Made by a program: the position numbers and the translations under genes | The notes under the pieces: model-generated | What the model was told of the DNA's origin: nothing | The model's database searches: none | What the model saw: the letters and a program-made list of their open reading frames with translations, nothing else | In this document: positions 28,737-37,565 of the stretch, piece after piece | Position numbering within the stretch: the first letter of the stretch is position 1 | Layout of the letters: each line of letters opens with the position of its first letter | Assembly (NCBI RefSeq): GCF_000226565.1 | Contig: NC_016041.1 | Coordinates: 3,906,001 to 3,970,000, forward strand | DNA length: 64,000 nucleotides | Origin: Glaciecola nitratireducens FR1064 | GTDB lineage: Bacteria; Pseudomonadota; Gammaproteobacteria; Enterobacterales; Alteromonadaceae | Direction of reading: 5' to 3'

Positions 28737-29525
28737 ATGAAGAAGGCTACATTAGCCCTAGCAGTATTGTCAGCACTGGCTTTAACTGCTTGTCAGAAAC
28801 AAGAAGCAACTGACAAAACTGCAACTGAAGCGACGACAGAAGTAAAAGCTGAAGCTTCAACTGCAAAAACTTACACTACTGAAAAAGAGCAGCACTCTTA
28901 CGCATTAGGTGCGAGCATGGGTTTGTTTGCTCAGAATAGACTTGGTCAACAAAAAGATCTTGGCATCGATTATGATGAAGCAGCCTTGATGGCCGGTTTT
29001 AAAGATGGTCTTGCAAACACAACGCAATATACAGTTCCTGAGTTACAAGAACTAACTCGTGCTTCGGACATGAAACTTAAGACGGCGCAGGACGAAAAGG
29101 CAAACGCAGCTTCTGTTACCAACGTGGCCGAAGGGGCAGCTTATTTAGCTGAAAATGCGAAGAAAGAAGGTGTTACTACAACGGCTTCAGGCCTTCAGTA
29201 TGAAGTGCTAACTCAAGGCGAGGGCAAAAGCCCTGCGTCGGAAACATCAACAGTGAAAGTACATTACAAAGGTACGTTGTTAGACGGCACTGAATTTGAT
29301 TCATCTTATAGCCGTGGCGAACCTGCTACTTTCCCATTAAATAGAGTAATTCCGGGTTGGACTGAAGGCGTTCAGCTAATGAAAGAAGGGTCTACGTATC
29401 GCTTTACAATCCCATCAGACTTAGCATACGGAGAGCGCGCAACGGGTAACATCACGCCAAACTCAACGCTTATTTTTGATGTAGAGTTATTGGAAGTAAT
29501 TGAGCCTGAAGCAGAAGCACAGTAA
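28737..29525 (+). CDS. fkpA: FKBP-type peptidyl-prolyl isomerase FkpA
   Basis: 262 residues with a lipobox (LTAC, Cys19), whereas E. coli FkpA is a soluble periplasmic protein. The dimerisation and chaperone domain is at about 45-145 and the FKBP isomerase domain at about 160-255 ([32 protein letters not shown]). It helps fold exported and outer-membrane proteins. ATG preceded by GGAG. It is followed by a strong bidirectional terminator. Confidence 0.92.
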   Translation: MKKATLALAVLSALALTACQKQEATDKTATEATTEVKAEASTAKTYTTEKEQHSYALGASMGLFAQNRLGQQKDLGIDYDEAALMAGFKDGLANTTQYTVPELQELTRASDMKLKTAQDEKANAASVTNVAEGAAYLAENAKKEGVTTTASGLQYEVLTQGEGKSPASETSTVKVHYKGTLLDGTEFDSSYSRGEPATFPLNRVIPGWTEGVQLMKEGSTYRFTIPSDLAYGERATGNITPNSTLIFDVELLEVIEPEAEAQ

Positions 29526-29614
29526 TCGGGATAGATCGTTCGCTACACAATTAAAAATTGCAGCGTTCGAGATAGCATAACTGTTAACAGCCACACATTG
29601 TGGCTGTAGTAAAA

Positions 29615-29666
29615 AATAACCCTCTTCTTGAATGCAGTATCGTATTCTTAGAGGGTTATTTCTTTT
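29615..29666. terminator. Bidirectional terminator between fkpA and a small convergent gene
   Basis: Arms AATAACCCTCT (29615-29625) and AGAGGGTTATT (29650-29660) flank a 24-base loop. Six T follow on the minus strand and TCTTTTC on the plus strand, so it can serve both genes; its right arm overlaps the last codons of the convergent gene. A second hairpin (ACAGCCACA/TGTGGCTGT, 29587-29607) without a T-run lies just before. Confidence 0.7.
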
Positions 29667-29887
29667 CTACCGCGCCTAAGTATCTTTCTACCCAAGTACG
29701 CACCCAAGAGGCCAAACACAGCGACGAGTAGAGTGCTGTTTGAAGCAGGCAGTAAGAATGACGCCAGTAATGCGTATCCGATCGAAAACAAGCTCGTGAT
29801 AAAAATGACGAACCCGATGACCAGAACCACTTGCTCTGCCGAAGACATCGGCTGAAGTTGCTCTCTGTTTTGATCGTTTATATGCAT
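29648..29887 (-). CDS. Small two-span membrane protein, unknown function
   Basis: 79 residues, with two hydrophobic segments (about 20-44 and 50-68) and a basic C-terminal tail (GRKILRRGRK). I do not recognise the family. The start ATG is preceded by a GGAGT-like ribosome site, and the 3' end overlaps a terminator hairpin, both supporting a real gene. Confidence 0.6.
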   Translation of the reverse strand: MHINDQNREQLQPMSSAEQVVLVIGFVIFITSLFSIGYALLASFLLPASNSTLLVAVFGLLGAYLGRKILRRGRKEITL

Positions 29888-30976
29888 TATTGTGTTACTC
29901 CGTTTCTTGTAGGTGCTTTGCTAAAAGCTTTGCTGTTTGGCGATGATAAAATCTCTTTTTCGTTTTGCAAAAATCCTTTTAAGTATTTCTTATTATACTA
30001 ATCTACGGACACTCTTATGTATTAGTTTACAAATTCTTTGTTTAGTTCAACTTAAGTGGTCAATTTATAACCAGACCTTAAGAGGTGTGTGTCGCTATAA
30101 TTTTAAAACAAACAGACTAACCACCGCCAAAATAACAAATAACTTCTTGTTTAAGTTGATAATTTTTAGTCCGCACGTTTAGCCACCGTTTTCCACAACA
30201 AGTCTAACAAACTAAATGTCAAGATTCATTTTTAATCACATCTTACTAACATTTTTTAAATGTAACGTTAAAAGTACACGTATAAAAAATCATAAGCTGA
30301 TAGTTTAAGTACGGCGACGCTTTAAGTTGTTGCTTTAAGTGTGTCTGCCGCGAAAAGTCAACAAATGCTAAAAGGAAAAGCGATAACGGAATTGACGTTG
30401 CAGTAACGTTTTCTGCCTTAGCAAATAATGAGGATGTTGTCAGGGTCTATCATTGTGTCGATTTGCACATTGTTAAAAGATTTAATGACCATGAACTATA
30501 GTTATGAGTATGGTTCTTTTGAACCCTAATTAACGCTTCATTTTTTATTCCATTTCACACTTGCTAAATATTGCCCAATCAAACTTAATTAATCAAAATC
30601 GTATATGCCTGTTAACAATACTAGTGTCTAAAATTGGATAGAAGTACCGGTATGCTCGGCAGCATGCCAACCATCGCCATCACGCCGGTAAGTAATACAA
30701 AAGCTGGATTTACTAGCGTTGAGGCGAAAGGGTAGACCAAGTGATCCTCAATTACGATTAGGGAAAAGGTCTTATGGAGGCAAAGAGCGCGAGACTGCAG
30801 ACTTTTTCAACACTATATCTATAGTTTAACAAATGGGATATTAGCGATATCAATCTAAAGGTAACAGATTCAAGAGCCTGAAATAATCTGCACTTTTGAT
30901 ATAACTTCTTAGCTTGACTCAAGAGCCAAAATGACGAAGATAGGCAACCCTTTCAAGCACGAGAATATTTTGTTCT
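29888..30976. other. 1.1-kb region without a convincing gene
   Basis: AT-rich, with only short open frames lacking ribosome sites; an 81-codon frame at 29937-30182 looks spurious. On the minus strand, about 30630-30830 stays open and encodes a hydrophobic peptide ending near VGMLPSIPVLL, possibly the decayed end of a membrane-protein gene. A GTTGAAAAAGTC string nearby resembles an insertion-sequence end. Nothing here was firmly identified. Confidence 0.5.
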
Positions 30977-31192
30977 ATGATTAATGAAATTCGCTATCAA
31001 TTTGCCTCCGCTTCGGTCGCTAATCGGTTTTTAAACGAACTAAAGCACTGGTCAAAGGCTGATGTGCAGGCCAAACTATTCAAAGCGTCCAATTCTGTTT
31101 CAGTCTCTTATGAATATGAGCTCGGAAAATTTGATTATACTTGTTCCGACCTTGATGACTTAGCGAGTCAGCATGAAGGTACTGAAATTTAA
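30977..31192 (+). CDS. Small conserved hypothetical protein
   Basis: 71 residues starting MINEIRYQF, with an alternating strand and helix pattern, FDYTCSDLDDLA near the end, and no signal peptide or membrane segment. It looks like a compact cytoplasmic protein. I cannot assign a family; the ribosome site is weak. Its stop is adjacent to the end of the convergent pilin gene. Confidence 0.6.
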   Translation: MINEIRYQFASASVANRFLNELKHWSKADVQAKLFKASNSVSVSYEYELGKFDYTCSDLDDLASQHEGTEI

Positions 31193-31193
31193 A

Positions 31194-31721
31194 CTAACAA
31201 CCTGATGTTACATACTCAATGCTCGGCGATGCTCCCAAGCTAGTTGCTCTGTCGTAAATTAAATAACAGTTTGTGGGCGAAATATGCGTAAAATTAACGT
31301 ATACATTAGACCTTCCTCCAATGGCCGCTGTCGTAAGATAAAATCGTGTGCGTGCAAAATTAGTAGACCACGTCCATTCAGTGATGAAAGAACTGTCCAT
31401 TACCTTAGATACTCCATTTTCGCGTGACCCACTCGGGTAACCGAATCTGGTTTCAATATCTGTTACGCCATCTCCGTCTAAATCAACAAATCCAGTAGCT
31501 AAATTATCTACACCTTGAACTATCGCTTTGGCATACACTAGCTGACTTGCCGAAGTAATTGCGCCACCCATACCTTTAAGTGCTGCAATTTTCGCGTCAC
31601 TACTCACGTTAATAAAACGCGGAGCTGCGACTACAGCCAAAATACCTAAAATGACAATAACAATGATAAGTTCGATTAGGGTAAAGCCTTTATTCTTGTT
31701 TTTTTGCTGGTTTTTCTGCAT
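31194..31721 (-). CDS. Type IV pilin, MshA-like
   Basis: 175 residues from the ATG at 31719-31721 (AAGGA 11 bases upstream); a longer in-frame form from 31784 is less likely. The prepilin leader KNKGFTLIELIIVIVILGILA is cut before Phe by PilD, and Glu5 is present. The globular part contains DLDGDGVTD, which looks like a metal-binding loop, and a C-terminal pair of cysteines (TNCYLIYD...TSGC) that would close the D-region loop. No other pilus genes are nearby, so it would depend on a remote assembly system. Confidence 0.85.
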   Translation of the reverse strand: MQKNQQKNKNKGFTLIELIIVIVILGILAVVAAPRFINVSSDAKIAALKGMGGAITSASQLVYAKAIVQGVDNLATGFVDLDGDGVTDIETRFGYPSGSRENGVSKVMDSSFITEWTWSTNFARTRFYLTTAAIGGRSNVYVNFTHISPTNCYLIYDRATSLGASPSIEYVTSGC

Positions 31722-31976
31722 GTACGGTGCTTTCCTTGCTTTGTATTTAAATACTGTTGATAGATTGATAGCCGCTGCCCCCAACTAATTTAGCTACCAG
31801 TTTAGAGATAATAACAGAAAGGAAATGATCATTATTACAGCGACAAGAGCACGTTGTTATAAGAAACAATAATTATAGGCTGAAAATAACAAATTTTTAA
31901 AAAAAAGCAGACCAAAAGAAACTCGATCTGCCTTAGCATAATAACTAATATTTCATTAGCGATTTTGCAAACTTGA

Positions 31977-32981
31977 CTAGGCAGTAATGATCTCTTCAAT
32001 ACGCTTCATCATTTTTGGCGTAAAGCTGCCATTTTCGAGTAGCAATGAAGTTTGTTTGTTTTGCTTTTCAGTGATTGCGGAATTGCGAGTTATCAAGCTC
32101 GTTACAACAGCATCCACGATCACTTGTGGAGCCAGCGCACTCTTATTATCCCGCATAAGCTCTGTCACCAAGAATTGATTAGCACAACGGACCTGCACTG
32201 GTAGTTGGTTGTTGATGCAGTAGTCATCGCCATTTAAGTCGGTAAACGTTGCATCATTATGCATTTTACAGCTGGTTTGCTGTCCTTTTACAATTGTGAC
32301 CGTTTGCAAATCGCCACGCAAAAACGACTGGAGGTTTCTATAAGCTTGGATTTTACTTTCACCATCAATCTGCACTGCATTAAAGTCAACAACAATTGGA
32401 TCGTTCGTTTCAACTAAAATGTCTTGAATACCAGCGCTGTCTGTTGCACCGCGCTCACCATTTCGGTCAAAGATAAGCTCAACGTGCAAACCCTCTGGAG
32501 ATTGCTGGAGCACAACAGAGTCTGGTGAACATTTATGGCCACACAAGGCCACAAACTGACTAGGATTAGCTAGACCTGCTTGGCTCCCATCATCAAAAAA
32601 CGCAAGCAAGTGATGATAATAAACAACATAATTTTTTACATCTGAATGTGAGCCCGAAGCCAATGCGAAGTGCCTATCCAAATATGCTTTTGATTCAGAA
32701 GATGCGCCTTCAGACTCAAATAAACTGCTCCATTGGCTGTTAGCAGCTTGAATAAGTTGCTGGCGATCGATTACAGGTGCAATTCTTGTGTTTGCCGCCA
32801 AAACATTATCCTCTGCTTCATTTATAAAAGCATTCGGCTGGCTTGCATAGTCACAAATCAGTTTTTCCAGTGCTTGCCAGAAGACATTTGCCTCAATGCC
32901 GCACGTTGGCAACACATCTTCATTGATGAAGGTGTGAAAGCCCTGATGAATTTGACTGTATTTCAAAGCTGGCATGTTCAT
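31977..32981 (-). CDS. Malate synthase G-like protein comprising only the N-terminal half
   Basis: 334 residues, versus about 720 for malate synthase G. It aligns from its start with the first half of MSG: FINEDVLPTCG with FVDEEVLPGTG, AANSQWSSL with AANARWGSL, PSQFVALCGH with PAQFVGYRGD, GLHVELIFDRNG with GLHIELQIDANG, and YRNLQSFLRG with YRNLLGLMQG. It stops about where MSG reads VKPKM (here FTPKM), so the catalytic C-terminal half is missing. The DCEDSVAAVD active-site loop is changed to VDFNAVQID, while an Arg aligned to Arg338 remains. It is probably not a malate synthase; a binding or regulatory role is suggested by the divergent RamB-type regulator. Confidence 0.7.
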   Translation of the reverse strand: MNMPALKYSQIHQGFHTFINEDVLPTCGIEANVFWQALEKLICDYASQPNAFINEAEDNVLAANTRIAPVIDRQQLIQAANSQWSSLFESEGASSESKAYLDRHFALASGSHSDVKNYVVYYHHLLAFFDDGSQAGLANPSQFVALCGHKCSPDSVVLQQSPEGLHVELIFDRNGERGATDSAGIQDILVETNDPIVVDFNAVQIDGESKIQAYRNLQSFLRGDLQTVTIVKGQQTSCKMHNDATFTDLNGDDYCINNQLPVQVRCANQFLVTELMRDNKSALAPQVIVDAVVTSLITRNSAITEKQNKQTSLLLENGSFTPKMMKRIEEIITA

Positions 32982-33099
32982 GTGTATATCCCCTAATTTT
33001 TGACAAGTAACCCAGACCTGTTGATCTATGGTGAAGCAAGTAACGCTTAAAAAGTCTCTTTACTTGACTTGTTATAGAGCATAAGGTAAATATTTATAA

Positions 33100-33140
33100 A
33101 ATTTCACAATTAAAATTATACAGTGTTAATTTTACAAATT
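33100..33140 (+). promoter_or_regulatory. Direct repeats in the divergent promoter of the acyl-CoA regulator
   Basis: AATTTCACAATT (33100-33111) and AATTTTACAAATT (33128-33140) are similar AT-rich elements 28 bases apart, just before the GTG of the ScfR-type regulator. Regulators of this family often bind AT-rich repeated sites at their own promoters. Binding here is speculative. Confidence 0.3.
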
Positions 33141-33156
33141 GGGTGGAGTATAAAAA

Positions 33157-34695
33157 GTGAAAAATACAAAATCATTGATTCGAAAATCGCATTTGATGGG
33201 GACAAAAATTCGCAACTTGCGAAAGCGTAACAATCTAACAATGGAAGACTTATCTGCCCGTTGTATTAGAGTAAACGCAGAAATTGCTCCCTCGGTATCC
33301 TATTTATCAATGATTGAGCGCGGTAAACGCGTTCCGAGCGAAGATATGTTGACGGTCATCGCCTCTGTATTTCAAAAACCCATGGATTGGTTTTTAGATG
33401 ATGTTCCTGAAGAAAAATCTATTACACCGGTGAAGGGCAGCCGCGGTGGTATCAGTGGCATAGCGCTTGAACCGAGTTTTCTTTTTTCAAATGAAATCTT
33501 GCAAATTGCTATCCCTGAAATGTTGTCACAAACCGGCACGAGTGGACGCCAATTTGCCCATTTACTTATTCGTGCGCACCAAGAGCACCATCAAAATCAT
33601 TTTCCAGATTTAGAACGAGCGGCTGAAGAAGTGGGTTTGAAACGCATGCCGCTGAGCGTCGATGATTTATTTGAAATTGTCAAACAGCAGGGCTTAACGA
33701 TAAAGTGGTTTAAAAAATTACCCGCCGCGATAGCGAAAGAACTCGGCGCTACAACATCCAACAGCAATAACGGTTTAGTCACCAGCTTTTTTGATTCTCC
33801 TGGTACCATTTATATTAATCAAATATTAAAGTCGTTTACCAACCGTTTAAAATACGATCTTGCCGTGCATATTGGGCACAGTGTCCTACATAACAAAGAC
33901 GGTTTAAAAAGCGTATTATTAACGGGCCTTAACCCCAACAATACGCTGTCAGACGATGACAGTTATTCAAAGCAGTCTTCCACTTTGAATGCACAAGATA
34001 TATTGCATGCATGGCGTGACTTTGAATCGAGCTTTTTTGCAGGAGCACTTCTTTGCCCGAAAGTTCCTTTTAGACAATTGCTTGATCGCCACGGTTACGA
34101 AATCAAAACGCATGAGCAAGTTGGGGTATCGGCTTCCGTTGCTATGCGCCGAATGACGGCCGTTTCCTCTTATCGCCATTGGCACTATTTTGATGCTTAC
34201 GCGCCCGGGAAACTCAAAGCGGTATATCGTGGTAATGGGATCCCACTCCCGTGGGGAAACATGCGAGAAGTTGAAGACCCTTGTCAACACTGGGCTGTAT
34301 TTCGCATGATAAATGCACCGGTTGCTGGCAGCAGTGCACAAATATCGATTCTAAATGTGGGCGACGAACCCAGAATTTACTGTTGCGAATCAACCAATGT
34401 AAAAGACATGGCAGACAACAATCACGTGTTGTGTACAGGTATTGACTTAAATCCTGCTATTGATGCCCAAGGCGGCGATTCAGCGTCTATTGCAGAGGAC
34501 TTGAAACAAGCCTGTGTGAAAGGCGGAGGTTCGTCCGCGATCCCCAACAGTATTAAGTCGCAATTATCTAGTGTGGCTCGAATTTTAAATATCAACTGGG
34601 TTGAACGCGGCATTGAAACTGACGCGCGGCTTATCTGTGCTCGAGGCGCAGTGTGCCCCAGAAAGCCAAGCTGTTACAGCAAGTGCAGCGGCTGA
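33157..34695 (+). CDS. Short-chain fatty acyl-CoA responsive regulator (XRE-ScfR, RamB/PrpR-like)
   Basis: 512 residues, GTG start with GGAG 8 bases upstream. An XRE helix-turn-helix at about 14-68 (IRNLRKRNNLTMEDLS, SYLSMIERGKRVPS) is followed by an IrrE-like middle domain whose HExxH motif is degenerate (VHIGHSVLH). The C-terminal ScfR domain is Cys-rich (DPCQHWAVFR, YCCES, CARGAVCPRKPSCYSKC). In Mycobacterium PrpR and Corynebacterium RamB such proteins control acetate, propionate and glyoxylate genes; Cys residues can hold an iron-sulfur cluster. The divergent malate-synthase-like gene fits that theme. Confidence 0.85.
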   Translation: MKNTKSLIRKSHLMGTKIRNLRKRNNLTMEDLSARCIRVNAEIAPSVSYLSMIERGKRVPSEDMLTVIASVFQKPMDWFLDDVPEEKSITPVKGSRGGISGIALEPSFLFSNEILQIAIPEMLSQTGTSGRQFAHLLIRAHQEHHQNHFPDLERAAEEVGLKRMPLSVDDLFEIVKQQGLTIKWFKKLPAAIAKELGATTSNSNNGLVTSFFDSPGTIYINQILKSFTNRLKYDLAVHIGHSVLHNKDGLKSVLLTGLNPNNTLSDDDSYSKQSSTLNAQDILHAWRDFESSFFAGALLCPKVPFRQLLDRHGYEIKTHEQVGVSASVAMRRMTAVSSYRHWHYFDAYAPGKLKAVYRGNGIPLPWGNMREVEDPCQHWAVFRMINAPVAGSSAQISILNVGDEPRIYCCESTNVKDMADNNHVLCTGIDLNPAIDAQGGDSASIAEDLKQACVKGGGSSAIPNSIKSQLSSVARILNINWVERGIETDARLICARGAVCPRKPSCYSKCSG

Positions 34696-34779
34696 TTGAT
34701 AGCAACGACTCACCTGTTCTAGCAACAAACAAGCGTTTTAAAAGAGACGGAGCGTTAGCATGTATTCAGGTTACCGTTC

Positions 34780-35373
34780 TTAGCTCGTTTTTGTTGATGA
34801 CTTGCTTGGCTTAATCGAGTTACCTCCGGTAACTGCGATGCGCATGGCTGTTTCAACATCAACTGACAGTTCAGTTATTTTATTGGCATCCAAATACAAG
34901 GTATAACCGCCTATTTGGTAACTGAAAGGAATATAAACAGCAATCTTGCTTTGTTTTGGAAATAAGACCTCAGCAACGGAATCACCGGTAATAAAGCCAA
35001 TTAAATGTACACCGTCGGATATTTCTACCGAAACCGCTTTTTTTGTATTTTGGTCTTTCTTAATTTGAAACAAATCGACCGCATCTTTAATGGCACCAAA
35101 TAAGGTTTTAATCAACGGCACTCTATCAAACAAGGTGTTTGCATGTTCGATAACCAGCCTCACCACATATAGGTTCACCACTATGCCGATTGATGCCAAT
35201 ACCAACAATGCAAGTCCAATGCCTAGCCCGGGAAAATAGTAGGCATTAGGTATAAGAGGAGACAGTAAACTCTCTGTAGTATTGATAAGCCAAGTCAATA
35301 AATAAATTGTGATTACGAAAGGGAGTACAGTGAGTAGTCCTTTAATAACCAGTATGAAGATTTTGTTAAACAT
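34780..35373 (-). CDS. DUF502 family inner-membrane protein
   Basis: 197 residues from the ATG at 35371-35373 (an in-frame TTG 18 bases earlier is an alternative). Two membrane segments (about 8-30 and 50-75) precede a soluble domain with RVPLIKTLFGAIKDA and PFSYQIGGYTLYL, the signature of DUF502 proteins. The C-terminal tail is Ser/Lys-rich. Function unknown; the family often neighbours envelope and stress genes. Confidence 0.85.
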   Translation of the reverse strand: MFNKIFILVIKGLLTVLPFVITIYLLTWLINTTESLLSPLIPNAYYFPGLGIGLALLVLASIGIVVNLYVVRLVIEHANTLFDRVPLIKTLFGAIKDAVDLFQIKKDQNTKKAVSVEISDGVHLIGFITGDSVAEVLFPKQSKIAVYIPFSYQIGGYTLYLDANKITELSVDVETAMRIAVTGGNSIKPSKSSTKTS

Positions 35374-35449
35374 AGCGTTACGGTAGCCCAATTAGTATTT
35401 GCCGCGGTATGCTAGCGCGAATACGTTGAAAAGCCGAGATAAAAGATGT

Positions 35450-36502
35450 TTACAAGATATTATCGCCTTGCTCTGGGGCTCTCGCTTGGTCCGCTTGTTT
35501 GCGGATATCATCATTGTCGCTAGTCAGGTCTTCGTCATGAGACGCGCTGTCGCGGCTGTTTGTGTCGGACTGTTGTTTTATAGAGTTGTTATGTGGCGCA
35601 CTCTTTGCGCTGCTGGCGCCACGATTATCAGCATCCCGATTAATCGTAATTCCTTCTGGAAAAATAATCTCCCTCGCGTCGTCTGGCATACTAATATTTG
35701 CCTGTGAAAAAGCCTTCATCATGTTTTTGATTGCGAGTGAGCGCACTTTCAATAAGCTGTGCTTATGCGTATTAGCCCAAAAATACACGGCTAAATTGTA
35801 CGTTGATGAGCCAAGTTCTTGAACAAGCACCTGCGGTTCTGGCTCAGCAAGAATAACATCCATTTTTGTTAATACTTGCAAACCAATATCCTGCGCCACT
35901 GAAGGATCGTTGTCATAGCCAATACCTATAATAAACTTACCTCGGGTGTTTGGGTTTGCCGTTAAGTTGCGGATGGTGTTCTTATACACTGTCGCATTTG
36001 GAATTTGGATGTGGTTTCCATCAAAATCTACCAGCGTGGTTGCGCGAGCCGTCACTTGTTTAACAATGCCCAAATGGCCGCTTACCTCTATTACTTCCCC
36101 TAACTTGAAAGGCTTCTGAATATTTAATAACAGACTAGACATAAAGTTTTCTGCTATATCTTTGAAAGCAAACCCGATTATTAAGCCCGCCACGCCAGTA
36201 CCGCTCAGTAGTGCAATAGCAAAAGCGCTTAATCCAACCAAGCGTAAAAACAAATAAAAACCAAACAAGATAACAATTGCACTGATTATTCGACGAATCA
36301 CGAGTTGAATTAAGGCACTAGAATGCGCGTAGGTAAGCGGCTTCACAAGCCACTTTGATATCGGTGCTGATAAAAAATAAAAGCCGAATAACAGAATAAT
36401 ACCCAAGGCAATTTGTGGGAGATTCGCAATGAATTCGGCGTAATATGTTTGCATATCTTGCACTAGAATCTGCGTTTCACTTACCGGGTTTTCTAAAATC
36501 AT
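35450..36502 (-). CDS. MscS-type mechanosensitive channel (with acidic disordered tail)
   Basis: 350 residues. Three membrane segments lead into the pore helix with the GTGVAGLIIGFAFKDIAENFMSS motif split as GLIIGFAFKD, followed by the MscS beta domain (KPFKLGEVIEV, DFDGNHIQIPNATVYKN). The last 65 residues are Asp/Ser/Gln-rich and likely disordered, which is unusual. It should release solutes under hypo-osmotic shock. It is divergent from the sigma-54-linked operon, which holds a second MscS channel. Confidence 0.88.
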   Translation of the reverse strand: MILENPVSETQILVQDMQTYYAEFIANLPQIALGIILLFGFYFLSAPISKWLVKPLTYAHSSALIQLVIRRIISAIVILFGFYLFLRLVGLSAFAIALLSGTGVAGLIIGFAFKDIAENFMSSLLLNIQKPFKLGEVIEVSGHLGIVKQVTARATTLVDFDGNHIQIPNATVYKNTIRNLTANPNTRGKFIIGIGYDNDPSVAQDIGLQVLTKMDVILAEPEPQVLVQELGSSTYNLAVYFWANTHKHSLLKVRSLAIKNMMKAFSQANISMPDDAREIIFPEGITINRDADNRGASSAKSAPHNNSIKQQSDTNSRDSASHDEDLTSDNDDIRKQADQARAPEQGDNIL

Positions 36503-36759
36503 GCGAGACTAATCCTTATCACTTAGGCCGTCCTTGAATAAGCTTACCGGATTTGCTGACGACGTGGCTCTACATACTAATTCTTAGTGCTGATGATTGC
36601 TATTACTTCTAGCAACATAAGAAAATCCGCTCGATAACTCAATTTAACCAAATCCTGACACGAAAGCTCTGCCAACTTACACAAAAGAGCAGGTAAATTT
36701 TTCTGAGTTACTCTGTAAAAAATTCTGAACACCCGCTCTAAAAATTTAAATTGAACATA
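36503..36759. other. Intergenic region between divergent mscS and DUF1328 genes
   Basis: About 340 bases separate the two genes. Apart from the dyad and sigma-54 promoter listed separately, I see no gene. It should contain the promoter of the leftward MscS gene and activator sites for the sigma-54 promoter. Confidence 0.5.
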
Positions 36760-36783
36760 TAAGTCAATGCAATCAATGACTTA
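36760..36783. promoter_or_regulatory. Inverted repeat next to the sigma-54 promoter
   Basis: TAAGTCA and TGACTTA flank a 10-base centre and end 5 bases before the -24 element. This is too close for a usual NtrC-type enhancer but suits a dimeric regulator or integration of a second signal. Confidence 0.4.
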
Positions 36784-36788
36784 AATTT

Positions 36789-36804
36789 TGGCATCTTATT
36801 CGCA
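36789..36804 (+). promoter_or_regulatory. Sigma-54 promoter of the DUF1328 operon
   Basis: TGGCAT-CTTAT-TCGCA, with GG at 36790-36791 and GC at 36802-36803, the exact 10-base separation of -24/-12 elements. Transcription should start near 36814, leaving a leader of about 33 bases with AAGGAG before the ATG at 36847. The same motif occurs at 40699 and 54694. Confidence 0.75.
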
Positions 36805-36846
36805 TACTACTTAATGAACGTCTATAGATTCACAAGGAGAAATATC

Positions 36847-37023
36847 ATGTTGAGTTGGGCAATTCTATTTTTCATCATCGCTATTATTGCGGGTGTATTG
36901 GGATTTGGTGGTATCGCTGGAGCAGCATCCGGTATCGCTCAAATATTGTTTTTCATCTTTCTAGCGCTACTTGTCATCTCTTTGGTGGTAAACGCTCTGA
37001 GAGGGAAAGACCCATCTGTATAA
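36847..37023 (+). CDS. DUF1328 (YtjA-like) small membrane protein
   Basis: 58 residues from ATG 36847 (AAGGAG 7 bases upstream). [21 protein letters not shown] and [17 protein letters not shown] are the two membrane helices of the DUF1328/YtjA family. It is the first gene after the sigma-54 promoter. The function is unknown; these proteins are commonly induced in general stress. Confidence 0.92.
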   Translation: MLSWAILFFIIAIIAGVLGFGGIAGAASGIAQILFFIFLALLVISLVVNALRGKDPSV

Positions 37024-37115
37024 AGTGACACAAACACGTCGCAAAGATTCATAAAGCGATTGGATTAACAGCAGTATATTAAACAAACACTCAATAAAAC
37101 GTATAAGGATAAATT

Positions 37116-37313
37116 ATGAAAATTTCATTTAAACAGTTAGGCACATTGTTACTCGCAGCAGTTTTTGCATTCACACTATCTGCGTGTTCAGAGGGACCGG
37201 CCGAAGAAGCAGGCGAAAAGCTAGACGAAATAGCTGAAGATGCAGGGAATGCAGTCGAAGATGCTTGCGAAGATGTTAAAGAAGCAACTGAAGCGAAAGA
37301 CAAAGATTGCTAA
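37116..37313 (+). CDS. Small acidic lipoprotein with a C-terminal cysteine
   Basis: 65 residues. The signal ends in the lipobox LSAC (Cys24). The mature part is acidic and helical (EEAGEKLDEIAEDAGN) with a second Cys in the middle and one as the last residue. ATAAGGATAAATT precedes the ATG. Family not recognised. It is the second gene of the stress operon, followed by a hairpin. Confidence 0.75.
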   Translation: MKISFKQLGTLLLAAVFAFTLSACSEGPAEEAGEKLDEIAEDAGNAVEDACEDVKEATEAKDKDC

Positions 37314-37322
37314 TTAAAATAC

Positions 37323-37351
37323 GCCCTGCACTTTTATTAAAGATGCGGGGC
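37323..37351 (+). terminator. Intercistronic hairpin (attenuator) in the stress operon
   Basis: GCCCTGCA and TGCGGGGC form a GC-rich imperfect stem around a 13-base AT loop, followed by ATTTTACTTT. It sits between two small lipoprotein genes and could lower expression of the later genes mscS and DUF2254. Confidence 0.5.
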
Positions 37352-37374
37352 ATTTTACTTTCAGGAGAATCACA

Positions 37375-37521
37375 ATGTTAGACAAGTTAAAAACACTCAC
37401 TCAATTATCAATTTCGCTACTATTTTTATGTTTAGCCGGTTGCGCAACTATCGAAGGCGCGGGTGAAGACATTGAGTCAGTGGGCGAAATCATTCAAGAG
37501 TCAGCAGAAAATAATAATTAA
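37375..37521 (+). CDS. Entericidin-like lipoprotein
   Basis: 48 residues. ATG with AGGAG 7 bases upstream. The signal ends in LAGC (Cys23), and the mature part GAGEDIESVGEIIQESA has the amphipathic pattern GxGEDI..xGxxI of entericidin EcnA/EcnB. In E. coli, EcnB is a bacteriolytic lipoprotein made under osmotic and stationary stress, with EcnA as antidote. Only one such gene is seen here. It lies upstream of mscS, in the sigma-54 operon. Confidence 0.85.
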   Translation: MLDKLKTLTQLSISLLFLCLAGCATIEGAGEDIESVGEIIQESAENNN

Positions 37522-37565
37522 GATGGACCGTAACGGTAAAAACAGGATCAAAGAGAGGATATGTT

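Noticed and set aside
29937-30182. 81-codon rightward open frame as a gene
   Set aside because: No ribosome site, no recognisable domain, AT-rich composition; likely a chance frame.
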